Positions 26,576 through 34,218 of a DNA stretch of 64,000 bases are shown here, piece by piece. The DNA is from Novosphingobium profundi. Its GTDB lineage: Bacteria > Pseudomonadota > Alphaproteobacteria > Sphingomonadales > Sphingomonadaceae. The notes under the pieces are model-generated. The model was not told the origin of the DNA. It saw only the letters and a list, made by a program, of their open reading frames with translations, and did not search any database. Where the stretch lies: assembly GCF_020524485.1 (NCBI RefSeq), contig NZ_JAIVLF010000001.1, forward strand, positions 1,054,001 through 1,118,000. Direction: 5' to 3'. Within the stretch, counting starts at the first letter, position 1; every line of letters starts with the position of its first letter. The translations under genes and the position numbers were made by a program.

Positions 26576-27455
26576 TCCAACCTGGCAATCGCCCGAGGCG
26601 CAAAAGCGCCTCGCGAAGCGGCACGCCGCCGAACGCCGGTTCAAGGCTCTGGGCCTTGGCGCGGTCGTCCTCTCGGTCGCGTTCCTGGCGCTGCTCCTTG
26701 TCATCATGCTCAAGAACGGGCTGGGCGGCCTTGACTGGTCGTTCCTCTCGGGCGCGGACTCTACGAACCCCGACATCGCGGGCGTGTGGGGCGCGGCCAA
26801 GGGCTCGCTCCTCACCATGCTGGTGACGCTGCTGCTGGCTTTCCCGATGGGCGTGCTCGCCGCGATCTACCTTGAGGAGTTCGCGCCCAGGAACAAGTGG
26901 ATCGACATCGTCGAGGTCTCGATCAACAACCTGGCTGCCGTGCCCTCGATCATCTTCGGCCTGCTGGGTCTTGCTGTCTTCATCAACACGCTGCACCTGC
27001 CGCGTTCCTCGCCGATGGTCGGCGGCCTGACGCTGGCCCTGATGACGATGCCGGTCATCGTCATTTCCGGGCGCAACGCGATCAAGGCCGTTCCGCCCTC
27101 GATCCGCGAGGCCGCCTACGGCATCGGGGCGAGCAAGGTGCAGACGACCTTCCACCACGTGCTGCCGCTGGCGCTTCCGGGCATTCTCACCGGCACGATC
27201 ATCGGCATGGCCCGTGCGCTGGGGGAAACCGCGCCGCTGCTGATGATCGGCATGCGCGCCTTCGTCGCCACCCCTCCGGGCGGCGTCACCGACCCTTCGA
27301 GCGTGCTTCCGATGCAGATCTTCCTGTGGTCGGACGAGATCGACAAGGGCTTTGTCCAGAACACCTCGGCTGCCATCATCGTCCTGCTGGTCTTCCTGCT
27401 GGCGATGAACGGCCTGGCCATATACCTTCGAAACAAATTCGAGGTCCGCTGGTAG
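26568..27455 (+). CDS. pstA: Phosphate ABC transporter permease PstA
   Basis: Second membrane subunit of the Pst transporter, 295 aa. About six hydrophobic segments are present, with the cytoplasmic coupling loop at [23 protein letters not shown] (written here as [12 protein letters not shown] and HVLPLALPG). It starts inside the end of pstC (8-bp overlap) and stops 4 bp before pstB, so it is co-translated with both. It has no long periplasmic loop. Confidence 0.94.
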   Translation: MSNPTWQSPEAQKRLAKRHAAERRFKALGLGAVVLSVAFLALLLVIMLKNGLGGLDWSFLSGADSTNPDIAGVWGAAKGSLLTMLVTLLLAFPMGVLAAIYLEEFAPRNKWIDIVEVSINNLAAVPSIIFGLLGLAVFINTLHLPRSSPMVGGLTLALMTMPVIVISGRNAIKAVPPSIREAAYGIGASKVQTTFHHVLPLALPGILTGTIIGMARALGETAPLLMIGMRAFVATPPGGVTDPSSVLPMQIFLWSDEIDKGFVQNTSAAIIVLLVFLLAMNGLAIYLRNKFEVRW

Positions 27456-27459
27456 GATT

Positions 27460-28221
<762 letters not shown>

Positions 28222-28278
28222 TAGCTTCAGTCCCGCTGGACCCCTGCAAAAGGGGCGCGGGCCAACAGGGACATTCGT

Positions 28279-28974
28279 ATGGTTGATCATACCGTCAAGG
28301 CCTTCGATTCCGAGATCGGTCAGCTGCGCGGCCTCGTCGCCGAAATGGGCGGGCTGGCCGAAGTGGCCATTCGCGACGCGATCAAGGCGCTGACCCAACA
28401 CGACGACGAACTCGCCCGCGAGGTCGTGGCCAACGACGCCAAGCTCGACGCGCTCGAGGCCGAGGTGGACCGCCTTGCCGTGCGCACCATTGCCCTTCGC
28501 GCGCCGATGGCCGACGATCTTCGCGACGTCATCGCCGCGCTCAAGATCTCGGGCGTGATCGAGCGTATCGGCGACTACGCCAAGAACATCGCCAAGCGCA
28601 TCGACGCGCTTGACCGTGCGGCCAACATCGATCCCGTGACCCTGGTCCCGACCATGGCCGAGATCGCCGAAGGCATGGTGCGCGACGTTCTCAACGCCTA
28701 TGGCTCGCGCGATGCGCAGCTGGCGGTCGAGGTCATTCGCCGCGACGCCAAGCTCGACCATTTCTACAACACGCTGTTCCGTTCGCTGCTCACGCACATG
28801 ATGGAGAACCCTTCCACCATCACCGTGGCCGCGCAGATGCTGTTCATCGCGCGCAACCTCGAACGCATCGGCGACCACGCGACCAACGTCGCCGAGATGG
28901 TCTATTACGCCGCAACGGGTGAATACTGCACCGAGCGCGACAGCCAGACCGACGATACCGGCGGCTTCGCCTGA
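28279..28974 (+). CDS. phoU: Phosphate signalling protein PhoU
   Basis: Negative regulator linking Pst transport to the PhoR-PhoB pair, 231 aa, all-helical with two PhoU repeats. Each repeat has the metal-binding E-x3-D type acidic pattern, for example near LKISGVIERIGDYAKNIAKR and FIARNLERIGDHATNVAEM. It lies 57 bp after pstB and 61 bp before phoB, so it is probably in the same operon. Confidence 0.95.
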   Translation: MVDHTVKAFDSEIGQLRGLVAEMGGLAEVAIRDAIKALTQHDDELAREVVANDAKLDALEAEVDRLAVRTIALRAPMADDLRDVIAALKISGVIERIGDYAKNIAKRIDALDRAANIDPVTLVPTMAEIAEGMVRDVLNAYGSRDAQLAVEVIRRDAKLDHFYNTLFRSLLTHMMENPSTITVAAQMLFIARNLERIGDHATNVAEMVYYAATGEYCTERDSQTDDTGGFA

Positions 28975-29035
28975 ACCTTGTGAACCTGATCCGGGGGGCG
29001 CCGGGCAGGTGCCTCCCCCAGCTAGGGAAGATCCG

Positions 29036-29722
29036 ATGAACCCCTCGGTCCTTGTTGTCGAAGACGATGTCGCCTTGTGCGAACTGCTCACCTGGAACCT
29101 CTCCGCCGAAGGCTATGACGTGCGCAGCACGGGCGATGGCGAGGAAGCCCTTGTCATGGTCCGCGAGCAGGCGCCCGACGCCATCGTGCTCGACTGGATG
29201 ATCGAGCAGATCCCGGGCATCGAGGTCTGCCGCCAGCTGCGCAAGAGCCAGGAAACCGCGCAGATCCCGGTCATCATGGTCACTGCGCGCGGCGAGGAAG
29301 AGGACATGATCCGCGGCCTCAAGACGGGCGCCGACGACTACATGACCAAGCCCTTTTCCCCGCGCGAGCTGATGGCCCGGATCGAGGCGCTGCTGCGCCG
29401 CTCGCGACCGAGCCTTGCGGGCAACGTCCTGCAGTGGGGGGATATCGAGCTTGACGCGACGAGCCACCGCGTGCGCCGCGGCGGTGAGCCGCTGCACCTG
29501 GGCCCCACCGAGTTTCGTCTCCTGCGCTACTTCATGGAGCGCCCCAACCGTGTGGTCTCGCGCCAGCAGATCCTTGACGGGGTGTGGGGCATGGATTCCG
29601 ATATCGACGAGCGCACGGTCGATGTCCACATCCGGCGCCTGCGCAAGGCGATCAACCGCGACGGCGAGGCTGATCCCATCCGCACGGTCCGTGCGGCGGG
29701 TTACGCGATGGACGTCAACTGA
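29036..29722 (+). CDS. phoB: Phosphate regulon response regulator PhoB
   Basis: OmpR-family transcription factor that binds Pho boxes when phosphorylated, 228 aa. The receiver has the acidic pair in LVVEDDVALC, phospho-acceptor Asp53 (IVLDWM) and Lys105 (MTKPF). The C-terminal winged helix has LGPTEFRLLRYFMERPNRVV and ERTVDVHIRRLRKAI. ATG 29036 has AGGGAAG 5 nt upstream. It closes the phoR-porin-pst-phoU-phoB block and is followed at once by a strong terminator. Confidence 0.95.
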   Translation: MNPSVLVVEDDVALCELLTWNLSAEGYDVRSTGDGEEALVMVREQAPDAIVLDWMIEQIPGIEVCRQLRKSQETAQIPVIMVTARGEEEDMIRGLKTGADDYMTKPFSPRELMARIEALLRRSRPSLAGNVLQWGDIELDATSHRVRRGGEPLHLGPTEFRLLRYFMERPNRVVSRQQILDGVWGMDSDIDERTVDVHIRRLRKAINRDGEADPIRTVRAAGYAMDVN

Positions 29723-29727
29723 ATATC

Positions 29728-29757
29728 CGCCGGGGGCCGAAAGGCTCCCGGCGTTTT
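29728..29757 (+). terminator. Rho-independent terminator of the pst-phoB operon
   Basis: An 11-bp GC-rich stem (29728-29738 / 29743-29753, one G-U) with a GAAA tetraloop, followed by TTTT. It begins 5 bp after the phoB stop codon. Confidence 0.9.
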
Positions 29758-29799
29758 CATATCAGGAAGAGAGGAAGCCAGGGGCGGTAAAGCTGCCTC

Positions 29800-30873
29800 T
29801 CAAGCCGCTTCGTGCGCGCGGCCGTCCTCGGCCGCCGCGACGGCGCGGGTGATGGCGGTCAGGAACTGGTCCGTCGCCCGCTCCCAGGAGTAAAGGCTGC
29901 CCAGTGTCGCGGCATCCTCGCGCGGGATGGCCAGTGCGCCCTCGATGGCCCGCGAAAGATCGGTGTCGAGCACACCTGCGGGGCAGACGACTGGAAGATC
30001 CACGCCGCACCCATCTTCGCCCAGAATGTCGATAGGGCCGGTTACCGGGTAGGCGGCCACGGGCACACCGCAGGCGAGGGCCTCGATCACGACGAGGCCG
30101 AAGGTGTCGGTGCGGCTGGGGAATACGAAGCAATCGGCCGCACGGTAGGCGCTCGCCAGTTCGTTGCCGCGCATGGGGCCCAGGAAATGGGCATCGGGAT
30201 AGCGGCGCTTGAGACTTTCCAGAGCCGGGCCATCGCCTACGACGACCTTGCTGCCCGGAACGTCGGCGTCGAGGAAGGCTTCCAGGTTCTTCTCAGGTGC
30301 GACGCGCCCGACGTTGAGAAGGATCGGGCCCGGCAGCTTGGCCATCAAGGGATGGCGCGGTCCTTCCGGGCGGAACAGGTCATGATCGATCCCCCGGCTC
30401 CAGGGCATGGTCCTGGTGATCCCGCGTCCCGCCAGTTCGCACGCGAAGCTGCGGGTCGAGACGAGGACCCCGCTTGAAGGCGCGTGGAAGCGCTGCATGA
30501 TCGGCCAGAAACGATCGGCGCTGATTCCGGTGCGCACGGCGGCGTACTCGGGAAAGCGGGTGTGGAAGGCGCTGGTGAAGGGCACCCCGCGCGAGAGGCA
30601 CCAGCCACGCGCGGCCCAGCCGATGGGGCCTTCGGTGGCGATGTGGACGAGCTGCGGCTGCGCGGCATCGAGCATGCGGCGCACGCCAAAGCGCGGGGCC
30701 ATCGCCAGCCGGATCTCGGCATAGCCAGGCATGGGAACGGTGAGGAACTTGTCGGGGGTGACCGTCTCGACACTGTGGCCGCGGGCTGTCAGTTCCTCGA
30801 GCGTTGCGCGAAGGGAACGGACGACCCCGTTGACCTGCGGCAGCCAGGCATCGGTTGCAAGCGCCAGTCTCAT
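29800..30873 (-). CDS. GT4-family glycosyltransferase, Agt-like (glycolipid synthesis)
   Basis: Retaining glycosyltransferase of the GT4 / group 1 type, 357 aa. Its N-terminal nucleotide-fold domain has DAWLPQVNGVVRSL, and the donor-binding domain has ILLNVGRVAPEKNLEAFLDA and the E-x7-E region FGLVVIEALACGVPVAA. Relatives include alpha-mannosyltransferases and the Agt enzymes that make glycosyl-diacylglycerols. The start overlaps the stop of the upstream phosphoesterase gene by 4 bp (ATGA). The pairing with a PlcP-like phosphoesterase, plus the Pho box upstream of the pair, supports phosphorus-free lipid synthesis during starvation. Lipid product and sugar donor are not determined by sequence. 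Confidence 0.8.
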   Translation of the reverse strand: MRLALATDAWLPQVNGVVRSLRATLEELTARGHSVETVTPDKFLTVPMPGYAEIRLAMAPRFGVRRMLDAAQPQLVHIATEGPIGWAARGWCLSRGVPFTSAFHTRFPEYAAVRTGISADRFWPIMQRFHAPSSGVLVSTRSFACELAGRGITRTMPWSRGIDHDLFRPEGPRHPLMAKLPGPILLNVGRVAPEKNLEAFLDADVPGSKVVVGDGPALESLKRRYPDAHFLGPMRGNELASAYRAADCFVFPSRTDTFGLVVIEALACGVPVAAYPVTGPIDILGEDGCGVDLPVVCPAGVLDTDLSRAIEGALAIPREDAATLGSLYSWERATDQFLTAITRAVAAAEDGRAHEAA

Positions 30874-31799
30874 GCGAGGGCTCCGGTGGCCGCAGGGGCA
30901 GGCAGGGGCGCGGGTGTGGGCGGTTCGGCGCCTTGGGGGACGTGCTCGGGCGCGGCGGCAGGCGCTGTGCGTCCGCCCGTCTCGGCCACCCAGTCGACGA
31001 TCGAGATTGCACCGGTGAAGTCCTCGACCAGCGCGGTGCAGCTCTCCACCCAATCGCCGTCATTGTAGTAGGTGATGCCGCCGAATTCGCGGATCTCGGC
31101 GCAGTGAATGTGGCCGCAGACGACCCCGTCGAAGCCGCGCTGGGTGGCCTCGGAGGCAACCGCTTCCTCGAATGAAGAGATATAGGCCACCGCGTTCTTC
31201 ACGCGCTTCTTCATATAGGCCGAGAGCGACCAGTAGGGCATCTTGAGGCGGCGGCGCACCGCATTGAACACGATGTTGGCGCGCAGCAGCAGCCCGTAAG
31301 CCTGGTCACCAAGGTAGGCGAGCCACTTGTGGTAGAGGACGACGCCGTCATAGGCATCGCCATGGGTGACAAGGAGGCGCCGGCCGTCCCGGGTCTCGTG
31401 GATCGCTTCCATGACCAGTTCGACCCCGCCGAAGGTGAGGCCTGCGTAGTCGCGCAGCATCTCGTCGTGGTTGCCCGCGATGAAGACCACGCGCGTGCCG
31501 CGGTGCGCCATCTTGAGGATGCGGCGGATCACTTCGTTGTGGGCGTCGGGCCAGTACCAGTTCTTGCGCAGGCGCCAGCCATCGACGATGTCGCCCACGA
31601 GGTAAAGCGTGCGGCACTCGACCGAGCGCAGGAAGTCGACGAGCATGTCGGCGTTGCAGCCGCGCGTGCCCAGGTGCACGTCGGAAATCCAGATCGTCTC
31701 GTACTTGCGCTTGGGGCGAAAGCCCTTGGGGTCGGGCAGGTCGAGCCACTCGGGGATCTTGCCTGCCATCTCGAAAAGTGCGTCCACGTCCTTGGCCAT
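30870..31799 (-). CDS. Calcineurin-like phosphoesterase, PlcP-like phospholipase C
   Basis: Metallophosphoesterase, 309 aa, related to UDP-2,3-diacylglucosamine hydrolases. Metal-binding motifs occur in order: SDVHLG, GDIVDG, AGNHDE, THGDAYDG and CGHIHCAE. The last 40 residues or so are Pro/Ala-rich. The start at 31799 has GGGGAGG 6-7 nt upstream. In Sinorhizobium and other alphaproteobacteria, PlcP of this family removes phospho-headgroups from phospholipids and sits beside a glycosyltransferase gene. The same pair is here, next to the pst-phoB block and behind a Pho-type box. LpxH-like or other phosphatase activity is the alternative. Confidence 0.78.
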   Translation of the reverse strand: MAKDVDALFEMAGKIPEWLDLPDPKGFRPKRKYETIWISDVHLGTRGCNADMLVDFLRSVECRTLYLVGDIVDGWRLRKNWYWPDAHNEVIRRILKMAHRGTRVVFIAGNHDEMLRDYAGLTFGGVELVMEAIHETRDGRRLLVTHGDAYDGVVLYHKWLAYLGDQAYGLLLRANIVFNAVRRRLKMPYWSLSAYMKKRVKNAVAYISSFEEAVASEATQRGFDGVVCGHIHCAEIREFGGITYYNDGDWVESCTALVEDFTGAISIVDWVAETGGRTAPAAAPEHVPQGAEPPTPAPLPAPAATGALA

Positions 31800-31860
31800 G
31801 TGCGGCCTCCCCGGTTGCTCCAGCGTGTCCCTGTGGACTGCCATGACGGAGTTGCGTGGG

Positions 31861-31889
31861 CGTGACGATTGGGCGGCACTTGTGTGACA
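31861..31889 (-). promoter_or_regulatory. Candidate PhoB box for the plcP-agt pair
   Basis: Read on the minus strand: TGTCACA, TGCCGCC and CGTCACG at 11-bp phase with 4-bp spacers. The outer two blocks match well, the middle one weakly. It ends 61 bp before the phosphoesterase start. Confidence 0.55.
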
Positions 31890-31919
31890 ATCTGTACCTG
31901 TGTGCCAAATTCACGCGGA

Positions 31920-31948
31920 CGTCGCCGATTTGTCACCTGTCCGTCACA
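31920..31948 (+). promoter_or_regulatory. Candidate PhoB box for the atypical regulator gene
   Basis: Three blocks at 11-bp phase: CGTCGCC (31920), TGTCACC (31931) and CGTCACA (31942). It ends 44 bp before the regulator start and lies back-to-back with the minus-strand site at 31861-31889, so one divergent region may serve both transcripts. Confidence 0.6.
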
Positions 31949-31992
31949 CTTCGCCTGCAAGTAGCCGCGGAACCTTAGGGGAAAAGGGGCCA

Positions 31993-32667
31993 ATGCGGCG
32001 TATTGATATCCTGTTGGCCAGCGAACTCTCAGGCGGCTACGCGCCGTTTCGCCACGACGATTTCGACGTGGTGCTGCATCGCTGGACAGACTATTGCGAA
32101 CTGCCGCTGATCGAGGGCGCCTTATGGGTCTTCGTGGATTGGGTGCTCCCCGAAATGTCGGGTCTGGAGCTGTGCCGCCGCCTGCGCGCCGATGCGCTGA
32201 CCGCCCATGCGCATGTGACGATGGTGCTAGAAGAGGACAATGTCGAGGATCGCAAGCGCGCGCTGCGCATGGGGGCGGATGACTACATGGTTGGTCCGCT
32301 CATGCGCAATGCGCTGCTCGACCGGGTGCTGGGAGCCAATGTCAGTGAGCATGATGCCACCGGTATCCGGACTGTGGCCCAGGGGGACCTTACGGTCGAT
32401 GTTGCGGCCTTCCAGGCGCGCTGGCAGGGCAAGCCCATTTCACTCATGCCCAACGAGCTGCGTCTCCTGCGCTACTTCATCGAGCATCCGGGGCGGGTCT
32501 TTACCCGCGCGCAGCTGATCGCGGCGCTGGGCAAGCAGGAGCCGCCGGTCGACGAGCGCACCGTGGACGTATGGATCGGCCGCCTGCGCCGTGCCCTCAA
32601 GGGCGTGGGGGCGGGCAATCCGCTGCGCACCGTGCGCTCGCTCGGTTACGTGTTCGACGCGGCCTGA
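31993..32667 (+). CDS. Atypical OmpR/PhoB-family response regulator
   Basis: 225-aa regulator with a receiver-like N-terminus and a clear winged-helix DNA-binding domain (LMPNELRLLRYFIEHPGRVF, ERTVDVWIGRLRRAL). The receiver keeps Asp49 (FVDWVLPEM) but lacks the acidic pair at its start (ILLASELSGG instead of a DD/ED pair), and the conserved Lys is replaced by Gly101 (DYMVGPLM). Such receivers usually work without normal phosphorylation. ATG 31993 has AAGGGG just upstream. No histidine kinase gene is adjacent. A Pho-type box precedes it and its C-terminal domain resembles PhoB, so it may act as a second-tier regulator; target genes are unknown. Confidence 0.8.
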   Translation: MRRIDILLASELSGGYAPFRHDDFDVVLHRWTDYCELPLIEGALWVFVDWVLPEMSGLELCRRLRADALTAHAHVTMVLEEDNVEDRKRALRMGADDYMVGPLMRNALLDRVLGANVSEHDATGIRTVAQGDLTVDVAAFQARWQGKPISLMPNELRLLRYFIEHPGRVFTRAQLIAALGKQEPPVDERTVDVWIGRLRRALKGVGAGNPLRTVRSLGYVFDAA

Positions 32668-32699
32668 GCGGGCCGCGCCGTCACGCGCATTTCAGGCTG

Positions 32700-33164
32700 T
32701 CAGACCGCGCCCAGCGCGTGCTCGCCTGCGTTCTTGGCGTGGATCGGCTTGCCGGTGATGAGCTTGTAGACCTGCTTCAGGCCCATGTCGGCGGTCCACA
32801 CTTCGCCGTCATCGATGTCGAAGCGCAGCATGACAACGTCGGGATCGTCCTTGCCTTCGGGAAACCAGGCCTCGACCGCGTTGTTCCAGAGGTCGCCCCG
32901 GCGCGTGACGCTGGTGTCCTCGGTGAGGGTGCCCGACAGGCAGGCGAAGACGTCGTGACCCTTGGTCATGACCTGGCCCATCGCCTTGCCGCCGCCCGCG
33001 ATGCGGTTGGAGCGGCGCGCGAAGAACCAGATCGAATGGGTCGCCTCCTTGTCGAGCATCGCCGTCATCGGCTCGGCGTGGCCGGGGGCATCGGACAGCT
33101 TCATCATGATGAAGGGGCTGTCGGCAAAGGCCTTCCAGAAGCTGTGCTGAACCTTGTCGTCCAT
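32700..33164 (-). CDS. PPOX-fold general stress protein (pyridoxamine 5'-phosphate oxidase-like)
   Basis: 154-aa split-barrel flavin-binding protein of the general stress protein 26 type. Family signs are HSFWKAFADSPFIMMKL, MTAMLDKEATHSIWFF and LWNNAVEAWFPEGKDDPDVV. Members bind FMN/FAD or F420 and are linked to stress, but the reaction is usually unknown. ATG 33164 gives the normal family start. It ends close to the end of the atypical regulator gene (convergent, about 32-bp gap) and lies downstream of the GDT1-type gene. Confidence 0.8.
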   Translation of the reverse strand: MDDKVQHSFWKAFADSPFIMMKLSDAPGHAEPMTAMLDKEATHSIWFFARRSNRIAGGGKAMGQVMTKGHDVFACLSGTLTEDTSVTRRGDLWNNAVEAWFPEGKDDPDVVMLRFDIDDGEVWTADMGLKQVYKLITGKPIHAKNAGEHALGAV

Positions 33165-33234
33165 GGCGTGTCTCCTCGTGTTGGTGTTTGAAACCTCAAC
33201 GCGAGGAAGACGCCATGCGTTCCGACAGGAAAGC

Positions 33235-33813
33235 TCAGCCGAGCCAGCCCGCGGTCTGGACGAGGAGCCACAGGCCGATGGCAACGAACAGCAGTGCCGC
33301 GATCATGTGGACCACGCGCATGGGGACGCGTTCGATGAGCGCATTGCCAAGGAATACGGCCGGCGCATTGGCGATCATCATGCCCAGTGTCGTGCCGAGC
33401 ATGACCGGGATGACACTCTCGAAGCGGGCGGCGAGCGCCACGGTCGCGATCTGGGTCTTGTCGCCCATCTCGACGAGGAAGAAGGCGATCACGGTGGCGA
33501 GGAATGGCCCGAAGCGGCCCGGCTTGGGCTCGTCGTCCTCGTCGAACGTGTCCGGGATCAGCGTCCACAGGCCCATGACGATGAAGCTGGCGGCCACGAG
33601 GTAGCGGAACCACAGGCCGTCGAGGAAGGCTGCGGCCTGTTCGCCGACGAGCGCGGCAAGGAAGTGGTTGGCAAGCGTGGCGACGAGAATGCCCGCGACG
33701 ATCGGCCAGGGCTTCTTGAAGCGGGTGGCGAGCACGATCGCAAGCAGTTGCGTCTTGTCGCCGACTTCGGCGAGCGCAACGACCGCGCTCGAGGTGAGAA
33801 AGGCTTCCATCAT
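33235..33813 (-). CDS. TMEM165/GDT1 family manganese exporter
   Basis: 192-aa membrane protein with six hydrophobic segments and two copies of the family motif: EVGDKTQ near residue 16 and EMGDKTQ in the second half. This inverted-repeat UPF0016 family exports Mn2+ (or exchanges Ca2+/Mn2+ for protons in eukaryotes). An acidic linker (FDEDDEPKPGR) separates the halves. Two ATGs start the gene (33813 and 33810). The upstream leader carries a yybP-ykoY manganese riboswitch, which strongly supports Mn2+ efflux induced by excess Mn2+. Confidence 0.92.
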   Translation of the reverse strand: MMEAFLTSSAVVALAEVGDKTQLLAIVLATRFKKPWPIVAGILVATLANHFLAALVGEQAAAFLDGLWFRYLVAASFIVMGLWTLIPDTFDEDDEPKPGRFGPFLATVIAFFLVEMGDKTQIATVALAARFESVIPVMLGTTLGMMIANAPAVFLGNALIERVPMRVVHMIAALLFVAIGLWLLVQTAGWLG

Positions 33814-33889
33814 GTCGAATTTCCATCAGGGCCGGGCGGGCATTGAACGCAAAGAGGCCATCGGCCCCCGCCCGGCCAGGCGATGGCGT

Positions 33890-34052
33890 CCGGCGTCTCT
33901 GGTCTTGCCCGAAGCGCGCTGGGAAGGTCCCTGGACCCTTCCGCGCGAACTCCTGTGCGCCATGGCCTCTCGGCCAAGTATGTTGACGACAGGGCCTGCC
34001 GGAACCCGTGCCAGGAAGCAGGGGCGGGAGGGCAGGCGGCTACTCCCCGTGT
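33890..34052 (-). ncRNA. yybP-ykoY manganese riboswitch
   Basis: The leader of the GDT1-type gene, read on the minus strand, has the conserved aptamer pieces in order: GGGGAGTAGCCG (from 34048), GTCAACATACTTGGCC, and GGGCAAGACC (ending near 33901). They match the two-loop Mn2+ sensor known from the alx and mntP leaders of E. coli. Downstream, GGCCGGGCGGG and CCCGCCCGGCC form a perfect 11-bp pair that reaches the translation start region and is a likely expression platform. Confidence 0.88.
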
Positions 34053-34129
34053 GACGAACCCGCCTCCTAGCGGCGTGATCGGTGCGGCGCAAGACGGGCG
34101 TGGAGGCCCTGTTCGAAGGGCGGTAAACC

Positions 34130-34163
34130 AAAAAAGGCCCGGCCGCATTGCTGCAGCCGGGCT
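34130..34163 (-). terminator. Rho-independent terminator of the TonB-receptor operon
   Basis: On the minus strand a GCCCGGC / GCCGGGC stem (34156-34162 / 34137-34143) is followed by six T residues (34135-34130). It lies about 56 bp after the receptor stop codon. Confidence 0.85.
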
Positions 34164-34218
34164 GTGAGGTCACGCGGGGGAAGGGGGCTTCCCGGCGTGT
34201 TCGCAAGAAACGGTCAGG

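Noticed and set aside
29800..31053. Longer start for the GT4 glycosyltransferase
   Set aside because: The extra 60 residues are Arg-rich and overlap the upstream phosphoesterase; the ATGA junction at 30873 is far better.
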